DNA from: Arcobacteraceae bacterium
GTDB lineage: Bacteria > Campylobacterota > Campylobacteria > Campylobacterales > Arcobacteraceae
Assembly: GCA_028687375.1 (NCBI GenBank)
Contig: JAQUAG010000009.1
Coordinates: 1 to 64,000, forward strand
Length of the DNA stretch: 64,000 bases
Direction of reading: 5' to 3'
In this document: positions 29,026 to 38,719 of the stretch, in pieces
Position numbering within the stretch: position 1 is the first letter of the stretch
Layout of the letters: each line of letters begins with the position of its first letter
Notes under the pieces: generated by a model
Database searches by the model: none
Seen by the model: only the letters and a program-made list of their open reading frames with translations
What the model was told of the DNA's origin: nothing
Made by a program: the position numbers and the translations under genes

Positions 29026-30120
29026 ATGCATAAAATAACACAACCAAAACTTTATTCACGAGGTAATAAACTATGGATAAGGTTTACTTTAAATAATGAT
29101 GTGATTAAAAAATCGCTCAATATTGAAGATACTAAAGCTAATAGAAAATTAGCAACAACACAAATAATCCCGCAGATGATTTTAAAAGTTTCTACGGGAG
29201 AGTTCTTTGAAAATGACATTGTTGAAAAAGTACCTTTGTTTGAAGATTTTGCAGAACTTAGTTTTGAACTTCATAAATCATCTAGGAAAGTAACAACACT
29301 AAATCGATATAAAAGTAATTATAATAAGCATTTATTGCCCTATTTTAAAGGAAAAAGACTCGATGAAATCAAACCAAGTCATATCTCTTTGTGGCAAAAT
29401 AAAATGCTTGATTTGGGGCTATCTCCAAAAAGAATAAAAGATATCAGAATAGTTTTAAGTGTAATACTTGAAGATGCAGTTTGTGACGAAATCATCACGA
29501 GCAATGCTGTAAGAAAAGTTTCTAAACTACCAATGCAAGCACCACCACAAATAAATCCATTTTGTTTGGATGAGATAAAAGCTATCTTACACCATGCAAC
29601 AGGACAATTTAAAAACTTTTTTGCAGTAGCGTTTTTTACTGGAATGAGAACGGGAGAAACTATTGGCTTAAAATGGGAAGATATAGATTTTAATCAAAAT
29701 GAAATCTCAATAAAAAGAACAATTAATAAAGGGATGGAAACTACCCCTAAAACGATTGGAAGTGTTAGAACGATTGAAATCTTACCAACACTATTAAAAT
29801 TTTTGAAAAATCAACACTCATTAACGGGAGATAAAAACTCTTATGTTTTTTTAAATGGAAATGATAAAAATTATTTTGATAGTAATAAAATAAGAGATTA
29901 TTCTTGGAAAACTACTTTAATCAATGCAGGTGTAAGCTACAGAACAATCTATAATACTAGGCATACATTTGCAAGTTTGATGATTAGTAAAGGCGAAGAT
30001 ATTCTTTGGGTTTCTCATATGTTAGGTCATAGTTCTACTGAAATGACTTTGCGACGATATGCAAAATATATTAAAAATGAACAAAAGAAAAGAGCTACTT
30101 TTTTAACAACAGAAATATAA
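29026..30120 (+). CDS. Tyrosine recombinase integrase
   Basis: This 364-residue protein carries an N-terminal arm-binding domain, a core-binding SAM-like domain at about 70-165 (FEDFAELSFELHKSSRKVTT) and a catalytic domain. Catalytic residues are Arg208 (FFTGMRTGETIGLKW), Arg312 (YNTRHTFASLMI, with Tyr in place of the usual first His of HxxR), His335 (HMLGHSS) and nucleophile Tyr345 (RRYAKY). It integrates the island into the tRNA-Met 3' end 85 bp downstream. The ribosome site is GAAAGGA. Confidence 0.93.
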   Translation: MHKITQPKLYSRGNKLWIRFTLNNDVIKKSLNIEDTKANRKLATTQIIPQMILKVSTGEFFENDIVEKVPLFEDFAELSFELHKSSRKVTTLNRYKSNYNKHLLPYFKGKRLDEIKPSHISLWQNKMLDLGLSPKRIKDIRIVLSVILEDAVCDEIITSNAVRKVSKLPMQAPPQINPFCLDEIKAILHHATGQFKNFFAVAFFTGMRTGETIGLKWEDIDFNQNEISIKRTINKGMETTPKTIGSVRTIEILPTLLKFLKNQHSLTGDKNSYVFLNGNDKNYFDSNKIRDYSWKTTLINAGVSYRTIYNTRHTFASLMISKGEDILWVSHMLGHSSTEMTLRRYAKYIKNEQKKRATFLTTEI

Positions 30121-30133
30121 AATTGGTACAAAA

Positions 30134-30152
30134 TTGGCGCAGTTTTGGAACA
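30134..30152 (+). repeat. Candidate integrase arm-type repeat, right end
   Basis: This is an exact copy of the 19-bp motif at 20440-20458, located between the integrase stop and attR, about 50 bp from the core. Its position mirrors that of a typical P-arm site. A one-mismatch copy in the older remnant is at 20266-20284. Confidence 0.6.
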
Positions 30153-30202
30153 ATCGGCTTCTTTGATTCTTGGAAAGGCTTATTTTAAGGGCTGTTTGAG
30201 GA

Positions 30203-30221
30203 AATGGTGTCAAGAGAGGGA
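30203..30221 (-). repeat. attR: 19-bp core repeat within the tRNA-Met 3' end
   Basis: Identical to 20327-20345 (aatggtgtcaagagaggga). On the minus strand it covers the tRNA CCA, acceptor 3' strand and part of the T-arm, so integration leaves the tRNA gene intact. Confidence 0.88.
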
Positions 30222-30281
30222 CTCGAACCCTCGACCTCCGGCTTATGAGACCAGCGCTCTAACCAGCTGAGCTACCTTGAC
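30205..30281 (-). tRNA. tRNA-Met (anticodon CAT)
   Basis: Reading the minus strand, the 77-nt gene starts GTCAAGG, has the D-arm AGCTCAGCTGGTTAGAGCG, the anticodon loop CTCATAA and the T-loop GGGTTCGAGTC. It ends TCTTGAC + A + CCA. The acceptor arms pair over seven positions with one G-U. The CAT anticodon with a standard first pair suggests elongator methionine tRNA, although a lysidine-modified isoleucine tRNA cannot be excluded from the sequence alone. CCA is encoded. The 3' end is the integration site of the island. Confidence 0.95.
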
Positions 30282-30345
30282 ACGAAAAGATTTTTTAAAC
30301 CTTTTAAAAAGAGTGGAATTATATATAAAAATTATTAAAATTGCA

Positions 30346-30378
30346 TTAAAAAGATAAAAATTTATTCTATCTTTTTAA
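30346..30378 (-). terminator. Hairpin downstream of hslU
   Basis: An 11-bp perfect stem, TTAAAAAGATA (30346-30356) with TATCTTTTTAA (30368-30378) and an 11-nt loop, lies just after the hslU stop. The stem ends in a short U-run on the minus transcript, so it is a likely terminator of the rplI-hslV-hslU operon. Confidence 0.55.
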
Positions 30379-30390
30379 ATAAAGAGATAA

Positions 30391-31719
30391 TTATAGAATA
30401 TATCTAGCCATATCCTCGTTTTTAACTATCTCTTCAAGTTTTTCTTTTACTAACGATTCTGTAATGATAATAGTTTCACCGCTTTTCTCATCAGCATCAA
30501 AACTAATATCTTCTAAAACTTTTTCGATAACTGTATGAAGTCTTCTAGCTCCTATATCTTCTGCTTTTTCATTTGCATTTACGCTTAGTCGTGCAAATGC
30601 TCTAATTGCAGCATCTTCAAACTCTAAAGTGACACCTTCCACACCTAAAAGCGATTGGTATTGTTTTAGAAGTGAATTTTTTGTACTTGTAAGGATTTGA
30701 TACAGTGCCTCTTCATCAAGGGGATTTAGCTCAACTCTTAGAGGGAATCGCCCTTGTAATTCAGGCAATAAATCACTTGGTTTACTTACGTGAAAAGCCC
30801 CAGCTGCTATAAAAAGGATATGGTCAGTTTTGATTTGCCCATATTTTGTATGGACGCTACTACCTTCTACTATTGGAAGTAAATCTCTTTGAACTCCTTC
30901 TTTACTTGGGTCTTGGTTTTTATTGTTATTTCCAGAAGCAATTTTATCTATCTCATCAAGAAAAATAATCCCGCCATTTTCACATCTTTTGATAGCTTCC
31001 TCTTTGATAGATTCTTTATCGAGTAAATCTTCGCTAGCTTCAAGTCTTAAAAGTTTTTTTGCCGTTGCGATAGGCACTTCTTTTTTGATTTTATTTTTAT
31101 CCATTTTCCCAAGCATATTGTTTAAGCTTTCACTAACAGCACTCATATCCATAGGAAGATTACTATCGATTATCTCAATATGTGTTTTTTTAGGAAGTTC
31201 GATTGTGATGATTTTTTCATCCATAGTTCCATTTAAAACTTTTGATTCCATCAAATTATATGTTTTGATAAAAGATTCCTGAGCATCTTCGCTTGCACCT
31301 TTTGGAAGTGGTGGAACTAAAATCTCAACAATCTTTCGTATAACCTCTTTATCAATCTCTTCTTGGATTTTTTCTTCATACTCTTTTGTTACAAGATTTA
31401 TCGATTCATAAGCCAAATCCCTAATCATAGACTCAACATCTCTTCCAACAAAACCAACTTCAGTATATTTACTTGCTTCAACTTTTACAAAAGGAAGATT
31501 CATCATTTTTGCCATTCGTCGTGCAATCTCTGTTTTTCCTACCCCTGTACTTCCTATCATTAGGATATTTTTAGGCATAATATCTTCTTGCAATTCAGGC
31601 GATAATTGCATCCTTCTGTATCTACTTCTAAGAGCTAATGCTATTGTTTTTTTAGCATCATTTTGCCCAATAATATAATCATCAAGATATGTTACTATCT
31701 CTTTAGGTGTCATATTCAT
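30391..31719 (-). CDS. hslU: ATP-dependent protease ATPase subunit HslU
   Basis: This 442-residue AAA+ unfoldase begins with [20 protein letters not shown] then KTIALALR and has Walker A GSTGVGKT at 56-63, the [20 protein letters not shown] pore/I-domain junction and Walker [16 protein letters not shown]. Sensor 2 is [15 protein letters not shown]. The C-terminal MARYIL tail inserts into HslV to activate it. The length is that of the family. The start overlaps the hslV stop by 4 bp, so the two subunits are translated together. Confidence 0.97.
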   Translation of the reverse strand: MNMTPKEIVTYLDDYIIGQNDAKKTIALALRSRYRRMQLSPELQEDIMPKNILMIGSTGVGKTEIARRMAKMMNLPFVKVEASKYTEVGFVGRDVESMIRDLAYESINLVTKEYEEKIQEEIDKEVIRKIVEILVPPLPKGASEDAQESFIKTYNLMESKVLNGTMDEKIITIELPKKTHIEIIDSNLPMDMSAVSESLNNMLGKMDKNKIKKEVPIATAKKLLRLEASEDLLDKESIKEEAIKRCENGGIIFLDEIDKIASGNNNKNQDPSKEGVQRDLLPIVEGSSVHTKYGQIKTDHILFIAAGAFHVSKPSDLLPELQGRFPLRVELNPLDEEALYQILTSTKNSLLKQYQSLLGVEGVTLEFEDAAIRAFARLSVNANEKAEDIGARRLHTVIEKVLEDISFDADEKSGETIIITESLVKEKLEEIVKNEDMARYIL

Positions 31720-32267
31720 GAATTATTTCCGTCTTTTAAAGTTAAAATTTTAATATTTTGATTTGTATAAATACAAAGTTCTCCAGCTATCATAAGTGAT
31801 TCTTTCACTAACTCTTCTGGATTAAGTTGTGAATGTTTTTTTAAAGCACGAGCAGCTGAAATTGCAAAATTTCCACCACTTCCGATACTTGCTAAACATC
31901 CATCTTCAGGCTCAACTACGTCACCTGTACCACTTAAAATAAAGATATGTTTTTCATTTAGCACAAGCATCATAGCTTCAAGCCGCCTGAGCATCTTATC
32001 TTTTCTCCAAGCTTTAGAAAAATTCACAACAGCTTTGAGCAAATCCCCTTTTGTATTTTCAAGTTGTTCTTCAAACATATCAAAAAGATTAAAAGCATCA
32101 GCAGTGCTTCCTGCAAATCCAGCCAATACTTTATCTTTATAGAGGGTTCTAATTTTTGTAGCATTCCCTTTTAAAATAGTATTTCCAAAAGTAACTTGAC
32201 CATCACCACCAATTACAGCAATTCCATCTTCACTTTTATATGCAAGTATCGTTGTAGCATCAAACAA
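31716..32267 (-). CDS. hslV: ATP-dependent protease peptidase subunit HslV
   Basis: This 183-residue threonine peptidase has the N-terminal [20 protein letters not shown] then [13 protein letters not shown]. The catalytic threonine at about residue 5 or 6 is exposed by removal of the short propeptide. [24 protein letters not shown] and [20 protein letters not shown] then [11 protein letters not shown] are family hallmarks. Twelve subunits form the proteolytic core that HslU feeds. It lies 10 bp after rplI and its stop overlaps the hslU start. Confidence 0.97.
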   Translation of the reverse strand: MFDATTILAYKSEDGIAVIGGDGQVTFGNTILKGNATKIRTLYKDKVLAGFAGSTADAFNLFDMFEEQLENTKGDLLKAVVNFSKAWRKDKMLRRLEAMMLVLNEKHIFILSGTGDVVEPEDGCLASIGSGGNFAISAARALKKHSQLNPEELVKESLMIAGELCIYTNQNIKILTLKDGNNS

Positions 32268-32277
32268 TTTTAAATCC

Positions 32278-32724
32278 TTATAGTGCGATTACATCGATAG
32301 TTAAGCTAGCATTTTGGCTATGCCCTAGTTTACAATCTGCTGTAAAAATTCCTATTGTTTTTATAGGATTTTTAAGTGAAATATGTTTTTTATCAATATC
32401 TAGTTGAAATTGTTCATGTAAAGCGTGAGCTATCTCTTTATTTGTAATACTTCCAAAAAGATGGCTATTTTCTCCAACTTTATGTTTAATAGTAAGTTTT
32501 AAAGCTTCAATCATCTCTTTTTGTTTTTTAGCCACATCTATTTCAGCTTCAAGTTTTGCTTTCATCTCTTTTTGGTTTTCTTCCCACTCAGCCATAACAG
32601 CAGGAGTAGCGTGTTTAGCGAAACCTTTTCCAATTAAAAAGTTTTTCCCATAACCATCACTTACCTCTTTAATCTCTCCAGCTTTTCCTAAACTTTGTAC
32701 ATCTTTTATTAATAATACTTTCAT
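32278..32724 (-). CDS. rplI: 50S ribosomal protein L9
   Basis: This 148-residue protein has the L9 signature at its start: [20 protein letters not shown] then [21 protein letters not shown] long connecting helix ([20 protein letters not shown]) leads to the C-terminal domain with [20 protein letters not shown] and [16 protein letters not shown]. It binds 23S rRNA in the large subunit. The rplI-hslV-hslU order is a recognised Campylobacterota arrangement. It starts 5 bp after the FTR-rhodanese gene. Confidence 0.97.
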   Translation of the reverse strand: MKVLLIKDVQSLGKAGEIKEVSDGYGKNFLIGKGFAKHATPAVMAEWEENQKEMKAKLEAEIDVAKKQKEMIEALKLTIKHKVGENSHLFGSITNKEIAHALHEQFQLDIDKKHISLKNPIKTIGIFTADCKLGHSQNASLTIDVIAL

Positions 32725-32729
32725 TATTT

Positions 32730-33470
32730 CTATTCCCCTTTTATAATTTTTCCTCTATAAGTCATAATCCCTTGTCTATAGTTAGAAACTTGTTTCCATC
32801 CCATATCTTTAAGAACTTCTTGACAATAAGCACTTCTACTTCCGCTAAAACAATATAAAATTGTTGGCTTCTCTTTTTGATTTTCAATTTGCCCTAATTG
32901 ATTGTAAAATGTTGTTGTTGGTATCAAATAATCAGTCCCAGCAATTCTACCTTGTTTCCACTCCATCCACTCTCTAACATCAACAAGATTAAAATCAACC
33001 ATACCAAGTTCTCTTGCTTCAAGAAGTGATTCAATCTCATCACCATCAAGTTGAGGATGTTTAAGTATCGCTTCACACTCCTCTTTTGTAAGTCCTCTTG
33101 AATGCGCATGTGCGACCTCTTCGGCAGCTATCTCAATAGCATTTGCTTTTGCATACTCAGGTGTACAAAAAATTCCACAGTGACAATGTCCATCTTCTGG
33201 TATTTCATGCTCGATTGCTGGTTTGCAAGGACAGATTCTATTATCCGCAGCATTTCTCTCCTCTTTTGTTTCACCTATAACCATAAAACAAGGGCAATAT
33301 CTTTTATTAAAAATAAGTTTGTTTCTCGTAAGCCCCATTATTACACCCTCATTTACATCCTCTATAGGATTATAAACCCAACCTTTGCTAGCACACACTT
33401 TATCTGTAAATATTTTTGTTTTTTCTTGCTCTTCAATAAACTCTTGTGAATTCATATCTATTTTAATCAT
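32730..33470 (-). CDS. Ferredoxin-thioredoxin reductase catalytic domain fused to rhodanese
   Basis: This 246-residue protein has two domains. Residues 10-115 contain YCPCFMVIGETKEERNAADN then RICPCKPAIE and GHCHCGIFC, the six cysteines (59, 61, 80, 82, 96, 98) in the CPC...CPC...CHC order of the FTR catalytic subunit, which holds a 4Fe-4S cluster and a redox-active disulphide. Residues 125-150 form a linker. Residues 155-246 are a rhodanese domain with active-site Cys207 in LYCFSGSRS. The role in a non-photosynthetic bacterium is unknown. A thiol/sulfane-sulphur redox function is inferred. Met6 is an alternative start. Confidence 0.9.
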   Translation of the reverse strand: MIKIDMNSQEFIEEQEKTKIFTDKVCASKGWVYNPIEDVNEGVIMGLTRNKLIFNKRYCPCFMVIGETKEERNAADNRICPCKPAIEHEIPEDGHCHCGIFCTPEYAKANAIEIAAEEVAHAHSRGLTKEECEAILKHPQLDGDEIESLLEARELGMVDFNLVDVREWMEWKQGRIAGTDYLIPTTTFYNQLGQIENQKEKPTILYCFSGSRSAYCQEVLKDMGWKQVSNYRQGIMTYRGKIIKGE

Positions 33471-33514
33471 TTTTTAAAATCTCCTTCATTATATTTTATA
33501 AATTTACTTGCTCT

Positions 33515-34264
33515 TTATACATTTTTCATATTCTTTGGTATTATAATCGTAAAACAGGCACCATAATAACTCTTTTCATTTAATTCAAACTGAGTATTTT
33601 TTGCTAGTAAACTCCCTTTAAAATGCTCTTCTATAATATTTTTTGACATAGTAAGCCCTATTCCAGTTCCACCATTATCCTCTTTTGTTGTAAAATGTGG
33701 ATTGAAAATTCGTGGAAGAATATCTTCTGGAATCCCACCTGCATTATCATAAATATCAATTCTAATATTTTCATCTTCATCAATAACATCAACTTTAATA
33801 ACTTTTTCTTCAACTTCATTCATTAAAATAGCATCTTTTGCATTGTTTAAAATATTGATGACAACTTGAGCAAATTCCCTTCCATATCCATAACACTCTA
33901 CATCTTCATTAGTAAATGTTTTGTATATTTTAATCCCTTTTGCTTTTAGAAGTGGTTCGATTATAGATTCAATCTGCTTTAAATTTTCATTTATTTTAAA
34001 GAAAAACTTTACTTTGTCCTCTTTTAGAAAATCTCTGAAATCATCTATAGTTTCCGCTAAATATATTGTACGATTAATGATATTATTCAAAGATTCTTCA
34101 AATGTTTCATCATCCATCATCCCTATCTCTTTTTGAAATTTAAGACCAGTTGCTTCAGCATTTATAGCATTAAGTGGCTGTTTAAATTGATGGATGATAT
34201 TTTCAAACATCCCACCTAGCATAATTAACTTCTCTTCTTGAGTATTATGTATCGTAGTTTCCAT
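33515..34264 (-). CDS. Soluble histidine kinase without a sensor domain
   Basis: This 249-residue protein is only a kinase core. The dimerisation helix carries ENIIHQFKQPLNAINAEATG with the phospho-acceptor His at 25. The ATPase part shows VINILNNAKDAILMNEVEEK (N-box), IDIYDNAGGIPEDILPRIFN then PHFTTKEDNGGTGIGLTMSK (G boxes). No membrane segment, PAS or receiver domain is present, so the input must come from a partner. Its start overlaps the ispH stop at 34264 by 1 bp, giving an operon that begins at pheS. Confidence 0.88.
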   Translation of the reverse strand: METTIHNTQEEKLIMLGGMFENIIHQFKQPLNAINAEATGLKFQKEIGMMDDETFEESLNNIINRTIYLAETIDDFRDFLKEDKVKFFFKINENLKQIESIIEPLLKAKGIKIYKTFTNEDVECYGYGREFAQVVINILNNAKDAILMNEVEEKVIKVDVIDEDENIRIDIYDNAGGIPEDILPRIFNPHFTTKEDNGGTGIGLTMSKNIIEEHFKGSLLAKNTQFELNEKSYYGACFTIIIPKNMKNV

Positions 34265-35091
34265 TATTTTATAGCCTTTAATTTATTTATAATATTTTGA
34301 ATAATCCAATCTGGTGTGGATGCACCAGCTGTGATACCACAAACTTTTTTACCAACAAACCACTCCTCTTTTAAATCATTTTCATCTTCAACAAGATAAC
34401 TTTTTGTATTCTCTTCACATATTGTAAAAAGTTGTTTTGTATTAGATGAATTTTTTCCACCAATAACAACCATTATATCAACCTCTTTTGAAAGAGATCT
34501 TGCTGCATCTTGATTTTCAAATGTCGCATCGCAAATAGTATTAAAAACCCTCACCTCTTTATGTCGTAAAACAAGATAATTTACAATTTCAAGGTATTCC
34601 TCTTTTTTTCTTGTTGTTTGTGCAACTGTAGCAATTTTATCTTTTTTAAAAATAGCATTTTCAAGTTCATTTGCACCCAAAACTACAGTGATATTATCAT
34701 CTCCATAACTCATAACACCTTTTACTTCTGGATGATCTATATCACCAAATATTACAACACAATATCCATCTTCTGTCATTTTTTTAACAATTTGTTGGGG
34801 AGTTGTTACAAAGGGACAAGTTGCATTAATAATTTTTGCATCTTTTGATTTTAAATCTTTTAAATCATCTTTTGGTATTCCATGCGTTCTAATAATCACA
34901 GTATCATCTGTTTTAACCTCATCAAGAGATGTATAAAGATCAACATTGAAATTATTTCTAAGACGATCTATCTCATTTTGATTGTGAATAAGTGGTCCAA
35001 GTGTTGCAGAGTTTTTATGATTTTCAGCTATCTCTATAGCTCTTTTCACACCAAAACAAAAACCGTATGATGAGGCTAATTTAACTTCCAT
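34264..35091 (-). CDS. ispH: 4-hydroxy-3-methylbut-2-enyl diphosphate reductase
   Basis: This 275-residue iron-sulphur enzyme has the three cluster cysteines in SYGFCFGVKRA (Cys12), IINATCPFVTTPQQIV and FNTICDATFENQDAARSLSK, and the motifs GPLIHNQNEIDRL, IRTHGIPKDDL and GITAGASTPDWIIQ. It makes IPP and DMAPP in the last step of the MEP isoprenoid pathway. The length is close to the family standard. It follows aroA by 1 bp and overlaps the next kinase. Confidence 0.97.
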   Translation of the reverse strand: MEVKLASSYGFCFGVKRAIEIAENHKNSATLGPLIHNQNEIDRLRNNFNVDLYTSLDEVKTDDTVIIRTHGIPKDDLKDLKSKDAKIINATCPFVTTPQQIVKKMTEDGYCVVIFGDIDHPEVKGVMSYGDDNITVVLGANELENAIFKKDKIATVAQTTRKKEEYLEIVNYLVLRHKEVRVFNTICDATFENQDAARSLSKEVDIMVVIGGKNSSNTKQLFTICEENTKSYLVEDENDLKEEWFVGKKVCGITAGASTPDWIIQNIINKLKAIK

Positions 35092-35092
35092 A

Positions 35093-36379
35093 TTAACTTC
35101 TTAAAAGAGTTAAAAGCTCTATAAAATTTGGAAAGGAGGTATCGATACAAGCTGTATCTTCTATACTCATATCACATAATAATCCAGCAATTGCAAAACT
35201 CATTGCAATTCTATGGTCGCCATTTGAATTTATAGTTGCTTTTTGTAAAGTTGTTCCACCGTAAATTTTATATCCATCTTCATATTCTTCAAACTTTACA
35301 CCACAAAGTGCAAGATTGTTTACAACAGAAGATATTCTATCACTCTCTTTAACTCGAAGCTCTTTTGCATTTTTAACTACACTTTCACCACTTGCAACTG
35401 CCATAGCAATACTAAGGGCTGGAAGCTCATCGATAAGCCAAGCTATATTTTCACTCACTTCTACCCCTTTTAATGGAGCATACTCAACCTCAATATCACC
35501 AATTGGTTCATAGAGATTTTCTTTTTCAATATAACTAATCTTCGCACCCATTTTTTCTAAAATTTTATATGCTTCAATTCTTGTTGGATTAAGAGTTAGA
35601 TTTTTTAAAGTCACTTTACTATTTGGTACAATCGCAGCAGCAACTGCAAAGAAAAATGCACTTGAAGGATCAGCAGGAACTGTAAGATTAAGAGGATTTA
35701 GTGGTGAAGTAATTGGATTTATCTCTATCCATCCATCTTCATTTGTAGTAATATTTGCACCCATTCCATTTAACATTCGCTCAGTATGGTCACGACTCAA
35801 AAGTTCCTCTTTATAAAAACTTTTTTCATCCCCTTTGATACCTGCTAAAATTAAAGCTGATTTTACTTGAGCTGAATCTATTGGAGAGTGATATTTAAAA
35901 GATTGAAGTTTTCCACCTCTTATATGAAGTGGTGCTTTATTTCCATTTTCTCTACCATCAATTTTTGCACCAATTGAACGAAGAGGCTCAGCTACCCTTT
36001 TCATTGGTCTACTTCTTAGATATTTATCCCCAGTTAAAACAAAACTTCCATCGATTCCTGCAAGTAGTCCAGCATAGAGTCTCATCCCAGTCCCTGCGTT
36101 TCCACAATCCAAAATATTATCTGGTTCTTTGATTTCACTTGGTGGAGTAATTTTTATAGTTTCACCATCATCTTCAATAATTGCACCCAAAAGTCCAGCA
36201 ATTTTGAGGGAATCCATAGTATCTTCCCCTCTTAGAAAGTTTTTGATATACGATGGCTTATCACTTAAAAGGCTAAACATAGCACATCTATGTGAGATTG
36301 ATTTATCACTTGCAATATTATCAATGACTAATTCAAATGAGCCATTTAATTTCTCAACTATTAGATTTTTTATGTTCAT
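35093..36379 (-). CDS. aroA: 3-phosphoshikimate 1-carboxyvinyltransferase (EPSP synthase)
   Basis: This 428-residue enzyme has [17 protein letters not shown] near 24-40, [20 protein letters not shown] near 89-108 (PEP site), [19 protein letters not shown] and [12 protein letters not shown]. It also has [15 protein letters not shown] and the C-terminal [14 protein letters not shown]. It joins shikimate-3-phosphate with PEP in aromatic amino-acid synthesis. It follows pheT by 15 bp. Confidence 0.97.
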   Translation of the reverse strand: MNIKNLIVEKLNGSFELVIDNIASDKSISHRCAMFSLLSDKPSYIKNFLRGEDTMDSLKIAGLLGAIIEDDGETIKITPPSEIKEPDNILDCGNAGTGMRLYAGLLAGIDGSFVLTGDKYLRSRPMKRVAEPLRSIGAKIDGRENGNKAPLHIRGGKLQSFKYHSPIDSAQVKSALILAGIKGDEKSFYKEELLSRDHTERMLNGMGANITTNEDGWIEINPITSPLNPLNLTVPADPSSAFFFAVAAAIVPNSKVTLKNLTLNPTRIEAYKILEKMGAKISYIEKENLYEPIGDIEVEYAPLKGVEVSENIAWLIDELPALSIAMAVASGESVVKNAKELRVKESDRISSVVNNLALCGVKFEEYEDGYKIYGGTTLQKATINSNGDHRIAMSFAIAGLLCDMSIEDTACIDTSFPNFIELLTLLRS

Positions 36380-36394
36380 CTTTTACTCCAAATA

Positions 36395-38719
36395 TTATCG
36401 TAAAGTTATATTCAATTTATCTTTTAAATTTTCAAGAATAATATTCATAATAGATACAATATCATCCTCTTCAAGTGTTTTAGTTTTTGATTGTAAAACA
36501 AATTTTATTGTTAAACTTTCGTTTTCTCCAAGATTTATATCTCTATAAATATCAACAATAGTATGATTTTTTATCTCTTCTATTGATAAAGAATCTATTA
36601 CTCGTGCTATTTGTTTATATGGTAAACTTCTTGGAACAACAACACTCAAATCTCTTCTTGAACTTTGATATTTTGAAATTTCACTTGCCATAACAAGATT
36701 ATTAGTTATTTGTTCAAAATCAATTTCAGCAATAAATGTAGCATCACTAATATCAAAATCTTTAGCTACACTTGGATGTAATTTACTCAAATACCCTATA
36801 ACTTTTCCATTTTGAACAATAGTAGCCATTTGATATGGATGTAAAAAACTATTATCACAATCTATTTTTTCTTCAAGTTCAAATGAACCAATACAATTTG
36901 AAAGCTTTGAAGCAAATCCAAATAGATCAAGATTTTTTGGTTTTCCACTATTTGAAAGATTTTCATCTTCACTATTTCCACTCCAAACAAATCCTATCTT
37001 TTTTGATTCATTTCTATTTTTATCAAATATTGTTCCAATCTCAAAAAGCCCAATTGATTTGAGTCCACTTTTTTGATTTTTAGAGACACCTTCTATAAGA
37101 TTTAAAAGCAAAGTAGTTCTAAAAGTATTTAAATCAAATGTTATAGGATTTAAAATATCAAGTTCTTCCCTTACTGTTTTAAAATTGTATTTTTCTAACA
37201 ACTCTTTTGAGCTAAACACATAAGTTGTTGTTTCAAAAAAACTATTTGCGATTGCTAAACCTCTTATTTTATTTTTTTTAGTGAATTCTTTTGAAATTTG
37301 ATTTATTTTATTAGATTCATCAATAAATAAAGGTTTTGAGATAATATTATCAATTCCAACTAATCTCACAATCTCCTCTGCAACATCTGCAATATTTACT
37401 ATATCATGTCGTTCATTTGGAATTTTGAAAGTTATAATTTCATTGTTATAATTTTTTCCTTCAGTAAATCCAAGAGATATTAAAATATTTTCAACAGTTC
37501 TTTTATCTATGTCTTGACCTATGATTTTATTAATTGTTTGAAGATTTACATCAATACTTTTCTCTTTTAACTCAACTAAAAAATCAACTTGACCTTTAAA
37601 AATCTCTCCACCAAATTTTGATAAAAATGATGTAAAATAATTGATTCCAAACTCTAAATGTGGATTTGTTCCTCTTGTACTTTTATAATACAAATCACCT
37701 GTTTTTTGTTTTGTTGTAAAAACTTTTTGTGCTAGTAAATCTGGTTCAACATAAGATGCTTCAATAACAACAGTATCATCTACCATAGAGATATAGCCAG
37801 CTTCAACTCCAATGATACTTAATGGAATATTACCAATCACTTCTGCAAAGCCATTTTCATTATCATCAATTTTAAGATGAATTTTCTCCTCATTATTAAT
37901 TGCAATCGATTTTGTATAGACATTTAAAGCAACACCCGTTACATGATTTATATATGCCGTTGCCATCTCAATATCTGTATTTTTTTTGATATCCAAGAGT
38001 GCTAGTCTATATTTATGTAAAATAGGTAATACAAATTCTTTAATATCTGCTACTTTAAAAATGACACTTGGTGCTGTTTTTGTTAGATATTCTACTTCTA
38101 AAATTCTCCCTATTGCTCCAGAATTTTCATTATTTATTATTTCAAGTTCTCTTACTGGTAAATTAAAATATGCTGCTAATTCTTTAACAATCCCTAATAT
38201 ATTAAGGCAATCTCCTCTATTTGGAGTAAGTTCAATCTCTATAATTTGATCATTTAAAAGTATGTACGTTGAAAGCTCCGTCCCTAAAATAAGCTCTCCT
38301 ATTGAATTATCAAGTGGAAGTATCCCATCATTCATCTTAGGTAAACCAATCTCTGTACTGCTACAAATCATTCCATTTGATTCAGTTCCTCTAAGAACAG
38401 ACGGTTTGATAATAAAATCTTCTCCAAGTTTTGTCCCAATAGTAGCAACTGGAACATATTGTCCAGTTGCTACATTTTTAGCTCCACAAACTATTTGAAC
38501 CGTTTCATATCCAAGATTTACTTGACAAATACTCAATTTATCAGCATCAGGATGTTTTATACAATCTTCAACATAACCTACTTTAATTCCTGTAGGAACT
38601 GTAATCTTTGAAACACTATCAACTTCCAATCCAATTGCATTTAAAGCTTTGCAAATATCTTGTGTAGTGATATTTGAAATATCAATAAATTCGTTTATCC
38701 ATTCTCTTGTAACTATCAT
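36395..38719 (-). CDS. pheT: Phenylalanine-tRNA ligase beta subunit
   Basis: This 774-residue subunit has an N-terminal EMAP-like tRNA-binding domain at about 35-150 ([20 protein letters not shown] and [10 protein letters not shown]). The B3/B4 editing domain follows, then B5, and the class II-like core near 470-680 with [20 protein letters not shown] and [13 protein letters not shown]. The C-terminal anticodon-binding domain ([20 protein letters not shown]) ends the protein. It forms an alpha2beta2 enzyme with PheS, whose stop it overlaps by 4 bp. The length is normal. Confidence 0.97.
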   Translation of the reverse strand: MIVTREWINEFIDISNITTQDICKALNAIGLEVDSVSKITVPTGIKVGYVEDCIKHPDADKLSICQVNLGYETVQIVCGAKNVATGQYVPVATIGTKLGEDFIIKPSVLRGTESNGMICSSTEIGLPKMNDGILPLDNSIGELILGTELSTYILLNDQIIEIELTPNRGDCLNILGIVKELAAYFNLPVRELEIINNENSGAIGRILEVEYLTKTAPSVIFKVADIKEFVLPILHKYRLALLDIKKNTDIEMATAYINHVTGVALNVYTKSIAINNEEKIHLKIDDNENGFAEVIGNIPLSIIGVEAGYISMVDDTVVIEASYVEPDLLAQKVFTTKQKTGDLYYKSTRGTNPHLEFGINYFTSFLSKFGGEIFKGQVDFLVELKEKSIDVNLQTINKIIGQDIDKRTVENILISLGFTEGKNYNNEIITFKIPNERHDIVNIADVAEEIVRLVGIDNIISKPLFIDESNKINQISKEFTKKNKIRGLAIANSFFETTTYVFSSKELLEKYNFKTVREELDILNPITFDLNTFRTTLLLNLIEGVSKNQKSGLKSIGLFEIGTIFDKNRNESKKIGFVWSGNSEDENLSNSGKPKNLDLFGFASKLSNCIGSFELEEKIDCDNSFLHPYQMATIVQNGKVIGYLSKLHPSVAKDFDISDATFIAEIDFEQITNNLVMASEISKYQSSRRDLSVVVPRSLPYKQIARVIDSLSIEEIKNHTIVDIYRDINLGENESLTIKFVLQSKTKTLEEDDIVSIMNIILENLKDKLNITLR

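Larger units (their letters stand above)
20346..30221. mobile_element. Integrative element in tRNA-Met(CAT), with STAND defence gene and RstA-like Rep
   Basis: The island is bounded by the 19-bp repeats at 20327-20345 and 30203-30221, counting one copy as part of the element. It ends with a tyrosine integrase whose stop is 82 bp from the attR core, the usual arrangement for tRNA-targeting elements. Cargo in order is a RelBE-type pair, a membrane-anchored unknown, a 1047-residue STAND NTPase, a 367-residue unknown, a small OB-like protein, a Rep_trans-like initiator, an HTH protein and the integrase. Base composition is visibly more AT-rich than the flanking core genes. No capsid, Zot or conjugation genes are seen. 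Confidence 0.85.

Noticed and set aside
20346-30221. CRISPR array or cas genes in the island
   Set aside because: The only repeats are the att cores and three 19-bp motifs near the ends. No regularly spaced array and no cas-like protein is present.
36129-36548. 139-codon plus-strand frame across the aroA/pheT junction
   Set aside because: It spans the joined ends of two well-supported minus-strand genes and has no ribosome site or recognisable motif.
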